Part shown: positions 14,882 through 22,601 of the stretch, piece after piece
Position numbering within the stretch: the stretch's first letter is position 1
How the letters are laid out: the number at the start of each line of letters is the position of its first letter
From: an uncultured Clostridia bacterium
GTDB lineage: Bacteria > Bacillota > Clostridia > Christensenellales > Aristaeellaceae
Length of the DNA stretch: 44,521 bases
NCBI GenBank assembly: GCA_934647165.1
Contig: CAKUFA010000016.1
Coordinates: 1 to 44,521, forward strand
Direction: 5' to 3'
Notes under the pieces: generated by a model
Databases searched by the model: none
What the model saw: only the letters and a program-made list of their open reading frames with translations
What the model was told of the DNA's origin: nothing
Made by a program: the position numbers and the translations under genes

Positions 14882-16042
14882 TCACTTCAGCGCATCGGCA
14901 AAGGACGTGGCGTCGAAGCGGTCGGGAAGGCCGAGCCACTGGGCGCAGGTGGCGGCGATGTCTGCATAGGTTGTGCGGGTGCCAAGGTCAACGGCTTTGG
15001 TTATACCGCGGTGCCATACAAGCAACGGAATGTGTTCGCGGGTGTGGTCTGTGCCGGGGAAGGTGGGATCGCAGCCATGGTCGGCAGTGATAATCAGCAG
15101 GTCTTCATTTTCCATGAGCGACTGAATTTCCGGAAGCTTCTGATCAAAATATTCCAACGCGGCAGCAAAACCTTCGGGATCATTGCGGTGGCCGTAAGCC
15201 ATGTCATAATCCACAAGGTTAGTGAAGCACAGCCCGGTGAAATCCTGCCGCATATAGTCAAGCCAGGCCTCAATGCAGGCGGGGTTGCCTGCTGCATGGT
15301 TGGAGCCGGTAAGTCCGCGGTGATCGAAAATATCTTCGATTTTCCCAACGCCAAGGCTTGCCATACCGGCAGCCTTCACTTTGTCCAGCAACGTTTCGCC
15401 AATGGGCGGGAGAGAAAAGTCACGGCGGCGCGGAGTGCGGGTGAAGTGACCGGGTTCGCCCACAAAAGGACGGGCGATCACACGGCCAACCCCCAATTCG
15501 CCCTGAAGCATGGCACGCGCTGTTTCGCAGAATTCATAAAGCTTTTCACAAGGATACAGGCTCTCGTGGCAAGCGATTTGAAACACGCTGTCCGCGGAGG
15601 TGTAAACGATGGGTTTGCCGGTGGCAAGATGCTCTGCACCCAGTTCATCCAGGATGGCTGTGCCGGAGGCGGGCTTGTTGCCAAGTGTGCCATGGCCGAT
15701 AGCGGCTTCATATTTGGCCATGAACTCTGCCGGAAAACCATGCGGGAATGTCGGGAAAGGTTTATCAAGCCTCAAACCACTGATTTCCCAGTGGCCGGTG
15801 GTTGTATCCTTGCCGGCACTTTTTTCCATTGCACGGCCATAAGCGCCAACAGCATTCGGGTCGGCGGGATAACCGGAAGTTGGAATTTGACCAAGGCCAA
15901 GTTTGGCCATGTTGGGAAGGCTTGGATGGCACTTTGCTACCACATGGGCGATGGTGGATGCGCCTACATCGCCGTACTTGTCCGCATCGGGAAGATAGCC
16001 AACGCCAACACCGTCCAAAACCGTTAAAAACACACGTTTCAT
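14882..16042 (-). CDS. deoB: Phosphopentomutase DeoB
   Basis: DeoB interconverts (deoxy)ribose 1-phosphate and 5-phosphate in nucleoside salvage. The 386-residue protein belongs to the alkaline phosphatase superfamily: FLTVLDGVGVGYLPDADKYG binds metal at the N-terminus, GKDTTTGHWEISGL carries the phosphorylated Thr, and IITADHGCDPTFPGTDHTRE holds the C-terminal metal ligands. I chose ATG 16042 with AAGGAGG upstream; the longer open frame passes through the divergent promoter region. It is monocistronic with its own terminator. No nucleoside phosphorylase gene is adjacent. Confidence 0.96.
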   Translation of the reverse strand: MKRVFLTVLDGVGVGYLPDADKYGDVGASTIAHVVAKCHPSLPNMAKLGLGQIPTSGYPADPNAVGAYGRAMEKSAGKDTTTGHWEISGLRLDKPFPTFPHGFPAEFMAKYEAAIGHGTLGNKPASGTAILDELGAEHLATGKPIVYTSADSVFQIACHESLYPCEKLYEFCETARAMLQGELGVGRVIARPFVGEPGHFTRTPRRRDFSLPPIGETLLDKVKAAGMASLGVGKIEDIFDHRGLTGSNHAAGNPACIEAWLDYMRQDFTGLCFTNLVDYDMAYGHRNDPEGFAAALEYFDQKLPEIQSLMENEDLLIITADHGCDPTFPGTDHTREHIPLLVWHRGITKAVDLGTRTTYADIAATCAQWLGLPDRFDATSFADALK

Positions 16043-16070
16043 GTTGCAGTTTACCTCCTTTATACAAGTT

Positions 16071-16099
16071 ATCTTACACCAAAATAGAGAAAATGAAAA
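16071..16099 (-). promoter_or_regulatory. Probable promoter of deoB
   Basis: On the minus strand TTTTCA (16099-16094) and TAAGAT (16076-16071) are spaced by 17 bases, just upstream of the deoB ribosome binding site. The -35 box is a weak match. Confidence 0.45.
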
Positions 16100-16106
16100 G
16101 AGCTGC

Positions 16107-16135
16107 TTGATTTTTCTGATGCAAAGGCGTATGCT
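16107..16135 (+). promoter_or_regulatory. Sigma-A promoter of the HAD gene
   Basis: TTGATT (16107-16112) and TATGCT (16130-16135) are spaced by 17 bases, divergent from the deoB promoter. Confidence 0.7.
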
Positions 16136-16162
16136 TAAAAAAGGAAGAGGAGGACGATGCTG

Positions 16163-16801
16163 ATGACAACACAGCTGCTGGATGAGCGCTTTGAGACAAT
16201 GCCGTGGGAGCTGATTGACACGGTGGTGTTTGATGTGGGCAATGTGCTGCTGGAATGGAATCCGAAGAAAATCGTGGCGGCCATGTATCCGGGAAATGAA
16301 GCGCTGCAGCAGATGCTGATGGAAAAGGTTTTCACATCGCCCTATTGGCCTGAGATGGACTTGGGCAGAATGTCGCTTGAAGAAATTCGGCAAAAGATGA
16401 TTGGCGATGATCGATCACTGGAAAAAGAAATTACCCATGCCCTGGAAGGGTGGGTATACGAAATGGATCCGGTGGACGAGGGCGTAAAGACGCTGTATCA
16501 GTGCAAAGCGCACGGAAAAAAGACGTGTGTGCTGTCCAACTTCTCGGCTGCTTTTTTTGCTGAAGCCTGCGCGATGCATCCTTTTTTTCAGCAATTCGAT
16601 CGGATGGTTGTTTCCGGCGCGGAGAAGCTTTGCAAGCCTGATCCGGCAATCTATCGTCTGGTAACAGAGCGCACGGACACAGCGCCAGAGCGCACACTTT
16701 TTATGGACGATGTGCGAAAAAATGTGGAGGCCGCCATGGCGCTGGGCTGGCAGGGACTGTGGATTGACCGGCCGGAAAAACTGACGACGTTTTTCAAATA
16801 A
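16163..16801 (+). CDS. HAD superfamily phosphatase (YihX-like)
   Basis: The 212-residue hydrolase has HAD motif I as VVFDVGNVLLEWNPK, with nucleophile Asp24; the usual second Asp is Gly26, as in the YihX/glucose-1-phosphatase branch. Motif II is VLSNFS, motif III has GAEKLCKPDPAIYRLV, and motif IV is LFMDDVRKNVEAAMALGW. It probably dephosphorylates a small sugar phosphate in the cytoplasm. GGAGG at 16149-16153 is nine bases from ATG 16163 but only three from the in-frame ATG 16157, so I prefer the later start. It is monocistronic and divergent from deoB, which may hint at a shared pentose or hexose phosphate context (inference). Confidence 0.85.
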   Translation: MTTQLLDERFETMPWELIDTVVFDVGNVLLEWNPKKIVAAMYPGNEALQQMLMEKVFTSPYWPEMDLGRMSLEEIRQKMIGDDRSLEKEITHALEGWVYEMDPVDEGVKTLYQCKAHGKKTCVLSNFSAAFFAEACAMHPFFQQFDRMVVSGAEKLCKPDPAIYRLVTERTDTAPERTLFMDDVRKNVEAAMALGWQGLWIDRPEKLTTFFK

Positions 16802-16811
16802 ACGAAAAGGG

Positions 16812-16840
16812 ACAGGCGTGAAAAGCCTGTACTTTTTTTG
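16812..16840 (+). terminator. Intrinsic terminator after the HAD gene
   Basis: ACAGGC (16812-16817) pairs with GCCTGT (16825-16830), followed by a run of seven T's from 16833. Confidence 0.85.
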
Positions 16841-16848
16841 TTTGTACA

Positions 16849-16877
16849 TTGTGCATGCACGGGTGAAATGCTATAAT
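16849..16877 (+). promoter_or_regulatory. Sigma-A promoter of azlCD
   Basis: TTGTGC (16849-16854) and a perfect TATAAT (16872-16877) are 17 bases apart; the leader to the azlC start is about 50 bases. Confidence 0.7.
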
Positions 16878-16934
16878 GGCAGTTCATGGCGGCCTTCCGG
16901 GCGGCCTGTTTTATACAGAAAAGGCGGGGAAGGT

Positions 16935-17660
16935 ATGCTGAAAACACTACGCAAGGCGTTCCCGGTTACAGTTCCGGTAATGGCCGGATATCTGTTTTTG
17001 GGCTTTGCCTATGGCATCACCATGCGGGAAAATAACTTTGGTATAGGCTGGACGATGATTATCAGCACCTTTGTGTATGCGGGATCCATGCAATTCGCGT
17101 TGGTTGGACTGATGACTGCAAGCTTCGCGCCGCTCACGGCGGTGTTGATGACGCTGATGGTTAACGCCAGGCATTTGTTTTATGGCCTGAGCATGCTGGA
17201 ACCTTATGGAAAAACGGACAGGATGAAGCCATATCTGATTTTTTCGCTGACGGATGAAACGTATTCGCTTGTTGTCAGTGGAGCGCCAGAAGATGTTGAC
17301 GCGGAGAAGTGGTATACGGCACTAAGCGCGCTGGATCAATTCTATTGGGTGGCAGGCTCCGTGTTGGGGGCTGCACTGGGACAGATTATCCCCTTTGACC
17401 TGACGGGAATTGATTTTACCATGACGGCACTGTTTACTGTGATTGTAACGGAACAGACTATGGATGCAATGAAGAGTGTACACGAAGGAAAAATGCTGAA
17501 AAAGGACGCGGTGTTCCCACTGCTCCTCGGAGGCGTGGCGACCGTGCTTTGCCTGCTGTTGGTTGGCAAAAGCAGCTTCTTGCTGGCAGCCATGGCTGTG
17601 ATGATGGCATGCTTTTTTCTGCGGTATCGAATGGAGGAAAAGGAGGCTGCTGCGGTATGA
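16935..17660 (+). CDS. azlC: AzlC family branched-chain amino acid exporter, large subunit
   Basis: AzlC with AzlD forms a membrane exporter for branched-chain amino acids and their analogues. The 241-residue protein has about seven hydrophobic segments and the family's N-terminal pattern FPVTVPVMAGYLFLGFAYGI, then FVYAGSMQFALVGL and LMVNARHLFYGLSMLEPYGK. GGGGAAGG precedes ATG 16935; the longer open frame starts before the promoter and cannot be right. The stop codon overlaps azlD (ATGA). Confidence 0.92.
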   Translation: MLKTLRKAFPVTVPVMAGYLFLGFAYGITMRENNFGIGWTMIISTFVYAGSMQFALVGLMTASFAPLTAVLMTLMVNARHLFYGLSMLEPYGKTDRMKPYLIFSLTDETYSLVVSGAPEDVDAEKWYTALSALDQFYWVAGSVLGAALGQIIPFDLTGIDFTMTALFTVIVTEQTMDAMKSVHEGKMLKKDAVFPLLLGGVATVLCLLLVGKSSFLLAAMAVMMACFFLRYRMEEKEAAAV

Positions 17661-17989
17661 CGACGGTTCAGCTGAGCATCACAGTGGCGCTGACGGCTTT
17701 GACAACAGCAGCTATTCGCTTTGCACCGTTTCTGCTTTTTCCGGCAGGGAAGAAAGTGCCGGAATTTGTGCAGTGGCTGGGAAAACAGCTTCCACGAGCC
17801 GTGATGGCGATGCTGGTGGTTTATTGCCTGAAGGATGTGAGCTTTCAAACGGCGGGCGGATGGCTTCCGGCAGTGTTGGGCGTTGCGGTGACGGTGCTTC
17901 TCCACATATGGAAAAGGCAGATGATCCTCTCCATTTCTGGCGGGACGCTGTGCTATATGCTGCTGATTCGGCTGCTGGGTGCCGCATGA
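17657..17989 (+). CDS. azlD: AzlD family branched-chain amino acid exporter, small subunit
   Basis: This small membrane partner of AzlC has 110 residues and about four hydrophobic segments. Its family features are the Arg in ALTTAAIRFAPFLLFPAG and PRAVMAMLVVYCLKDVSF. ATG 17657 overlaps the azlC stop by four bases, a conserved arrangement that couples translation of the two subunits. Confidence 0.92.
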   Translation: MTTVQLSITVALTALTTAAIRFAPFLLFPAGKKVPEFVQWLGKQLPRAVMAMLVVYCLKDVSFQTAGGWLPAVLGVAVTVLLHIWKRQMILSISGGTLCYMLLIRLLGAA

Positions 17990-18029
17990 GTAAAAGCCGC
18001 AGGCAAGCAATATTTGTTGCGAAAAAAGC

Positions 18030-18058
18030 TTGCATTGCAGGAAGAAATATGCTATAAT
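18030..18058 (+). promoter_or_regulatory. Sigma-A promoter of rplS
   Basis: TTGCAT (18030-18035) and TATAAT (18053-18058) are 17 bases apart. Transcription would start near 18065, giving a leader of about 90 bases. Confidence 0.85.
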
Positions 18059-18064
18059 CGATTT

Positions 18065-18145
18065 TGTGACATACGGGCGGTCCTCTGCACGGTAGTTCAG
18101 TGTGCTTGCACATGAGCCGGGCACGAACGTCTATGAGGGAAGGAG
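18065..18145 (+). promoter_or_regulatory. rplS 5' leader, possible L19 autoregulatory structure
   Basis: The leader is unusually long for this window (about 90 bases) and rich in short G/C blocks. A small hairpin is visible at 18100-18113 (GTGTG/CACAT around CTTG). L19 leaders that bind their own product are known in Firmicutes; I cannot show that this matches the described motif. Confidence 0.35.
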
Positions 18146-18154
18146 GCACATTCC

Positions 18155-18505
18155 ATGAGCGAAATCATCCGTTCTATCGAACAGGCGCAGCTCCGGTCCG
18201 ATCTGCCCAGCTTTAACGTTGGCGACACCATTCGTGTGTGGGTCAAGGTTGTTGAAGGCAGCCGCGAACGTCTTCAGGCGTTTGAGGGTACTGTGATTGC
18301 CAAGCGCAACGGCGGCGTTCGTGAAACCTTCACGGTTCGTCGCGTCAGCTACGGCATTGGTGTTGAGCGTACGTTCCCGATTCATTCTCCCCGCGTTGAT
18401 CACGTTGAGGTGATCCGTCGCGGCAAGGTGCGTCGCGCCAAGCTGTATTACCTGCGTTCTCTGCAGGGCAAGGCCGCCAAGATCAAGGAGATCAAGCGCG
18501 TGTAA
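18155..18505 (+). CDS. rplS: 50S ribosomal protein L19
   Basis: L19 lies at the subunit interface of the ribosome. The 116-residue protein shows the family's FNVGDTIRVWVKVVEGSRER, FEGTVIAKRNGG, FTVRRVSYGIGVERTFPIHS and VRRAKLYYLR motifs. ATG 18155 follows GAAGGAGG. It is transcribed alone from its own promoter with a terminator behind; the usual upstream partners rpsP, rimM and trmD are not next to it here. Confidence 0.98.
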   Translation: MSEIIRSIEQAQLRSDLPSFNVGDTIRVWVKVVEGSRERLQAFEGTVIAKRNGGVRETFTVRRVSYGIGVERTFPIHSPRVDHVEVIRRGKVRRAKLYYLRSLQGKAAKIKEIKRV

Positions 18506-18532
18506 TTCAGGCGCTGGCTTTGCGAAAAGTGA

Positions 18533-18562
18533 AAAAAAGAGAGAGCTTCGGCTCTCTTTTTT
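18533..18562 (+). terminator. Intrinsic terminator after rplS
   Basis: AGAGAGC (18540-18546), loop TTCG, GCTCTCT (18551-18557), then a T run to 18562. A very stable tetraloop terminator. Confidence 0.9.
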
Positions 18563-18596
18563 ATTGGAAAAATGGATTGGTTCTGCATAGGTGCAA

Positions 18597-18632
18597 ATCA
18601 GCCTGTCGGATGAATTTTTCCGACAGGCTGAT
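18597..18632 (-). terminator. Hairpin terminator after the alpha-galactosidase gene
   Basis: ATCAGCCTGTCGGA (18597-18610) pairs with TCCGACAGGCTGAT (18619-18632), a perfect 14-bp stem starting six bases past the stop codon. The U tract on the minus strand is short (TTTGC). Confidence 0.75.
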
Positions 18633-18638
18633 TGATGG

Positions 18639-20810
18639 CTATTCATCCAGAGCGGTAAGCACATAGCCGACAGAGGCGGCATCTTCACGAGGAATGAGGC
18701 AGCATAGGCCGGAAGCCATCAGCTCATCACCACCAAAGACTTCACCTGTTTCTTCCACCCGGTAGCGCCAGGAAGAATTCAGGCCACGCAGGCGAACCAC
18801 AGGCGGCAGCTCGGCAGAGGTGGCCAACGCACGTGTCAGCAAAAAGACGGCCTGCCGCTGATCCGGCGAAACGGTGATCCATGCTGTATCGTTCCCATCC
18901 CAGGGAGAAAGCAGGCGATGGAAAGTGCCGTAAAGCAGCGTCATCTGATGCGCTTTCACAAAGGCAATTTGTTCCCGAACCTGTGCAAGTTCCTGTGTTG
19001 TGAGCTGGTTGAGATCCAGCTCATAACCAAAGCAGCCGCTCATGGCCACGCGGCCGCGGGTGGCGAGCGGTGTAATGCGTCCGGTTTGGTGATTGGGCAC
19101 GGCGCTTACATGAGCGCCCATAGCGAAGGGCGGAAACACCAGAGAAGTGTCGTATTGAATTTTGCAGCGGTAGAGTGCGTCAGTGTTGTCGGAGCACCAT
19201 GTTTGAGGCATGTAGTACAGCATGCCCATGTCAAACCGGCCGCCGCCGCCTGCGCAGCTTTCAAACAGCACATGGGGGAAGTCGCGGGTCAGGCGTTCCA
19301 GCACACCGTAGAGCCCAAGTATATAGCGATGAGGGAGCTCGCATTGCCGCTCCGCCGGTAAATAGGAAGAACCGATGCAGGTGAAGTTTCGGTTCATGTC
19401 CCATTTTACATAGTCGATTTTGGCAGTGGAAAGCATGGCTGCAACCGCGTTGTACATATGCTCACACACTTCTGGACGGGACAGATCAAGCACCAGTTGA
19501 TTGCGGCTTTCCACATTGGGGCGGCTGCAAACATGGATGCACCAATCCGGATGCGCACGGAACAGATTGCTGTCGGGAGAAATCATTTCCGGTTCAAACC
19601 ACAAGCCGAACTTTAGGCCAAGATCATGGATTTTCTCTGACAATGCGGGAAGTCCGTCAGGCAGCTTGCGACGGTCGGGCGTCCAATCGCCAAGGGAAGA
19701 GTTGTCACTGTCTCGATGACCGAACCAGCCGTCATCCAATACGAAGAGCTCCACACCAACATCGGCGGCTGTGCGGGCAATGCGCAGCAGCTTTTCTTCA
19801 TTGAAATGAAAATAGGTGGCTTCCCAATTGTTGAGCAGAATGGGGCGGCGGGCATGGGCGTATTCACCGTGAACCAAATGCTCACTGCATATCCGGTGGA
19901 ATTGGCGGCTCATGCCATCCAAACCGTCAGTGGAATAGGTCAGCACCGCCTCGGGCGCGTGGAAGGATTCACCAGGAGCAAGCATCCAGGAAAAACCGTC
20001 ATCATTGATGCCGATGCGAAGACGGGTTTTGCGATAGCGATCGACCTCAGTGCCGGCATAGAAATTGCCGCTGTAGATGAGGGAAACGGCATAGACTTCA
20101 CCTTGACTTTCCGTTGTTTCCGGGCGCAAAAGAGCCAGGAAAGGAGAGGTAGTGTGCCCGCTTGCACCATACCGGGTGGATACGCAGCTTTCACCAAAGG
20201 CTAGCGGGCGGCGAACCCATTCCCGCTCGCGCGACCATGCGCCTGAAAGGGTCAGCAAATCAAAGCCGCTTTCGGGCAAATCCAGGCACAGGCTCATAGC
20301 GTTATCAATGGTCAGGGAACAATCGGAAACATTGTGCAGCGACACGCTGCGGACAATCACATCACAATTCTCAAAAAGGGTATAGCGCAGCGTTGCTTCC
20401 AAACCAAGCGCTGCATCCGTTAGCGTGAGCAGCAGCGTTTTACAGTTGCCGCCAAAGGTGGCGGGCAGCCCGGGGAGCGCCGGTTTCCCGTCCACCACTT
20501 CGGCAGAAGAAAAACGGAGATCAACCGTGCGTGTACCGTCCGGTGCTGTGACGCTTACCGCGCCTTTGCGGCTATCGCCCATGCCGAAAGCGGGATACTC
20601 CTGCGGCACACGATCCAGCGTGCAGCCATGCAGGGTGAAAGAACCGTTTTCGGGCAGCTCGTGACAGCGGAGAATGTTGGCTACGTTCAAATGATTTAGG
20701 CGTGCGCCGTAATACAGGTGTGCCACCACGCCGCCTTCCAGCAAACCGATGACATAGCTGGTGCATGCTGTGCGCAGATGAAACAGGCGTTCCTGGCAGA
20801 GAATTTCCAT
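18639..20810 (-). CDS. GH36 alpha-galactosidase
   Basis: The enzyme removes terminal alpha-1,6-galactose from raffinose-type sugars or galactomannan. The 723-residue protein has the N-terminal beta domain, a TIM barrel and a C-terminal beta domain. Catalytic motifs are complete: nucleophile Asp471 in VKWDMNR and acid/base Asp541 in WCSDNTDALYR, with LFVLDDGWFGHRDSDNSSLG and GLKFGLWFEPEMISPDSNLF also diagnostic. There is no signal peptide, so it acts in the cytoplasm. I chose ATG 20810 (GGAGG upstream) because the longer frame starts before the promoter at 20853-20882. No sugar transporter or regulator is adjacent. Confidence 0.95.
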   Translation of the reverse strand: MEILCQERLFHLRTACTSYVIGLLEGGVVAHLYYGARLNHLNVANILRCHELPENGSFTLHGCTLDRVPQEYPAFGMGDSRKGAVSVTAPDGTRTVDLRFSSAEVVDGKPALPGLPATFGGNCKTLLLTLTDAALGLEATLRYTLFENCDVIVRSVSLHNVSDCSLTIDNAMSLCLDLPESGFDLLTLSGAWSREREWVRRPLAFGESCVSTRYGASGHTTSPFLALLRPETTESQGEVYAVSLIYSGNFYAGTEVDRYRKTRLRIGINDDGFSWMLAPGESFHAPEAVLTYSTDGLDGMSRQFHRICSEHLVHGEYAHARRPILLNNWEATYFHFNEEKLLRIARTAADVGVELFVLDDGWFGHRDSDNSSLGDWTPDRRKLPDGLPALSEKIHDLGLKFGLWFEPEMISPDSNLFRAHPDWCIHVCSRPNVESRNQLVLDLSRPEVCEHMYNAVAAMLSTAKIDYVKWDMNRNFTCIGSSYLPAERQCELPHRYILGLYGVLERLTRDFPHVLFESCAGGGGRFDMGMLYYMPQTWCSDNTDALYRCKIQYDTSLVFPPFAMGAHVSAVPNHQTGRITPLATRGRVAMSGCFGYELDLNQLTTQELAQVREQIAFVKAHQMTLLYGTFHRLLSPWDGNDTAWITVSPDQRQAVFLLTRALATSAELPPVVRLRGLNSSWRYRVEETGEVFGGDELMASGLCCLIPREDAASVGYVLTALDE

Positions 20811-20852
20811 AAGGGCACCTCCGTTCATAAAAGGGCAAAATGTACTGCTTCT

Positions 20853-20882
20853 ACTATAGTAAAACGGACGCTGCGCTGTCAA
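20853..20882 (-). promoter_or_regulatory. Sigma-A promoter of the alpha-galactosidase gene
   Basis: On the minus strand TTGACA (20882-20877) and TATAGT (20858-20853) are 18 bases apart. Confidence 0.8.
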
Positions 20883-20928
20883 GACAAAAAAGAGGGCGCT
20901 AAGAGAACAATGTGGCAATGACGCGGAT

Positions 20929-20946
20929 AAAACAACGCATTGTTTT
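20929..20946 (-). terminator. Weak hairpin after the THUMP methyltransferase gene
   Basis: AAAACAA/TTGTTTT around a 4-base loop directly follows the stop codon on the minus strand. A-T rich and only a weak terminator candidate. Confidence 0.4.
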
Positions 20947-22074
20947 TTATTTTGCTCTGTAAATCAGGAATTCGCATTCAAGCCGGCCGTTGTAGAGCCG
21001 GCGTTTTTTATCCGCGCGGCGACCAAAGGCTCGCTCAAACATCGGATCGGAGGAGATAGCGCACAAACTCCAGCCCGGATGGCGGCGCAGCAGCAGACCC
21101 ATTGCGTGATAGAGCTTTTCACAGCTTTTACGGTCGCTCAGCCGTTCGCCATAGGGAGGGTTGCACAGAAAAACGCCCTCTTGATCCGGAAGCTGCAAAG
21201 TTTCAAGGCTCTGGCAGTTCAGCTCAATGCGCCCTTCTAGGCCGGCCTGCCGCACGTGGCGCGAAGCAAGCTCCAATGGCGCGGAATCAATATCTGAACC
21301 GCTGATGCCGTGGATACGTTCAGGCTCAAAGTCCTGCATGGCCTGCATGCGGAGCGCTTCGGCCTCGTCATGGGAGAGAAAAGGAAATTGTTCACAGGCA
21401 AAAAAGCGCTTGAGACCGGGTGCACGGTGGCTCTGACGAAACGCTGCTTCAATGAGCAGCGTGCCGGTGCCGCAGCAGGGGTCATGCAGGCGCATGCCGG
21501 GACGCCAGGAAGACAACTCCACCAGCGCGGCGGCAAGGGTTTCCCGCAGAGGTGCTTCACCATTCCAGGTTCGATAGCCGCGCCGGTTCAGCGCTTCGCC
21601 GGATGTGTCCAAAGTGATGCGCGCAAGATTGTTGTGCAGGCTCACGTCAATGGGATAAGCTGCGCCTGTTTCGGGAAAGACATCTCGATGCGTGCGTGTG
21701 CGAAGCCGCTCAATGATGGCCTTTTTGGTGATAGACTGGCAGTCCCGCACGCTCATTAGCTGGCTGCGGGCACACTTGCCGCTCACATTGATGCGTGCAT
21801 CCGGGGGAAGAATCTCCTCCCATGGAATGGTCTTTACCAGCAGAAAAAGCTCCTCAAAAGTGCGCGCTTCGCCCGAGCACAGCACAATGAGCACCCGGTC
21901 AGCACAGCGCAAAAGCAAATTGGCGCGGAAAGCGTCTGTGATGCTGCCGATAAAATACGCGCCACCCATTTCGGCACGGATAGATTGCATCTTCAGGCGG
22001 CGAAGCTCATCAGCTACAACGCCTTCCAGTCCGAAAGCGGCCGTAGCCAGTAGCTGCAGTTGATCAAATTGCAT
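20947..22074 (-). CDS. THUMP-domain 23S rRNA (guanine-N2) methyltransferase, RlmL/YpsC-like
   Basis: The 375-residue protein has an N-terminal ferredoxin-like/THUMP RNA-binding part (TAAFGLEGVVADELRRLKMQ...), then a Rossmann methyltransferase with LHDPCCGTGTLLIEAA for S-adenosylmethionine and VFLCNPPYGERL as the N-methyltransferase NPPY motif. This matches the N-terminal enzyme of E. coli RlmKL and B. subtilis YpsC, which methylate a guanine N2 in 23S rRNA. The start ATG 22074 is supported by a GGAG-like site upstream. It is monocistronic or read from an unseen promoter. Confidence 0.88.
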   Translation of the reverse strand: MQFDQLQLLATAAFGLEGVVADELRRLKMQSIRAEMGGAYFIGSITDAFRANLLLRCADRVLIVLCSGEARTFEELFLLVKTIPWEEILPPDARINVSGKCARSQLMSVRDCQSITKKAIIERLRTRTHRDVFPETGAAYPIDVSLHNNLARITLDTSGEALNRRGYRTWNGEAPLRETLAAALVELSSWRPGMRLHDPCCGTGTLLIEAAFRQSHRAPGLKRFFACEQFPFLSHDEAEALRMQAMQDFEPERIHGISGSDIDSAPLELASRHVRQAGLEGRIELNCQSLETLQLPDQEGVFLCNPPYGERLSDRKSCEKLYHAMGLLLRRHPGWSLCAISSDPMFERAFGRRADKKRRLYNGRLECEFLIYRAK

Positions 22075-22155
22075 AAGGGTGTCACTCCTTTTCCATCTCT
22101 GTCATGATACAGCATGCAGGGCTTGTTTGTAAAGAGTGAAGTGAGCGTTGAATAC

Positions 22156-22184
22156 TTGCAATTTGACAGGGAATGCGATATACT
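22156..22184 (+). promoter_or_regulatory. Sigma-A promoter of the darA-holB-ricT operon
   Basis: TTGCAA (22156-22161) and TATACT (22179-22184) are 17 bases apart. The consensus-like TTGACA at 22163-22168 is only 10 bases from the -10 and so is not the functional -35 box. Confidence 0.75.
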
Positions 22185-22249
22185 AAAAGTAGGGAGTATG
22201 GGCAAACACACGCAAGCTCCCTTTTTTGAAAAAGCAAGGAGGAATCCCC

Positions 22250-22582
22250 ATGAAGCTGATTATCGCAATTGTCCAGGACGAGGATGCATCCCGGCTGGTT
22301 TCCAACCTGATGAGCGAGGGCTTTGGCGTGACCAAGCTGGCCACCACGGGCGGGTTCCTGCGCGCAGGCAACACAACGCTGTTGGTTGGTGTGGAGGATG
22401 ATAAGTTTGACAGCGCCATGGGCGTGATCGAAAGAGTGTGCAAATCCCGCAAGCAGATTGCCACTTCGACACCTCCGTTGTCCAGCATGGGTGGCGCAAA
22501 CTATTCCCCCTATCCTATTGAGGTGACGGTGGGCGGCGCAACGGTATTTGTGCTGACTGTGGATCAATTCCTGAAGCTGTGA
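22250..22582 (+). CDS. darA: Cyclic-di-AMP receptor protein DarA (PstA/YaaQ)
   Basis: This PII-like trimer binds cyclic di-AMP. The 110-residue protein matches the family throughout: MKLIIAIVQDEDASRLVSNL, EGFGVTKLATTGGFLRAGNT (the nucleotide-binding loop) and LLVGVEDDKFDSAMGVIERV. AAGGAGG precedes ATG 22250. The order darA-holB-ricT is conserved in Firmicutes; the usual yaaR gene between darA and holB is missing here (only 19 bases lie between them). Confidence 0.95.
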   Translation: MKLIIAIVQDEDASRLVSNLMSEGFGVTKLATTGGFLRAGNTTLLVGVEDDKFDSAMGVIERVCKSRKQIATSTPPLSSMGGANYSPYPIEVTVGGATVFVLTVDQFLKL

Positions 22583-22601
22583 GGCAAAGAAAGGAAAAAC
22601 C

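Noticed and set aside
16880..16915. GC-rich inverted sequence before azlC as an attenuator
   Set aside because: Best stem is only three to four base pairs; no leader peptide or stable terminator could be built.
22163..22184. Consensus TTGACA at 22163 as the -35 box of darA
   Set aside because: Only 10 bases separate it from TATACT; TTGCAA at 22156 gives the correct 17-base spacing.
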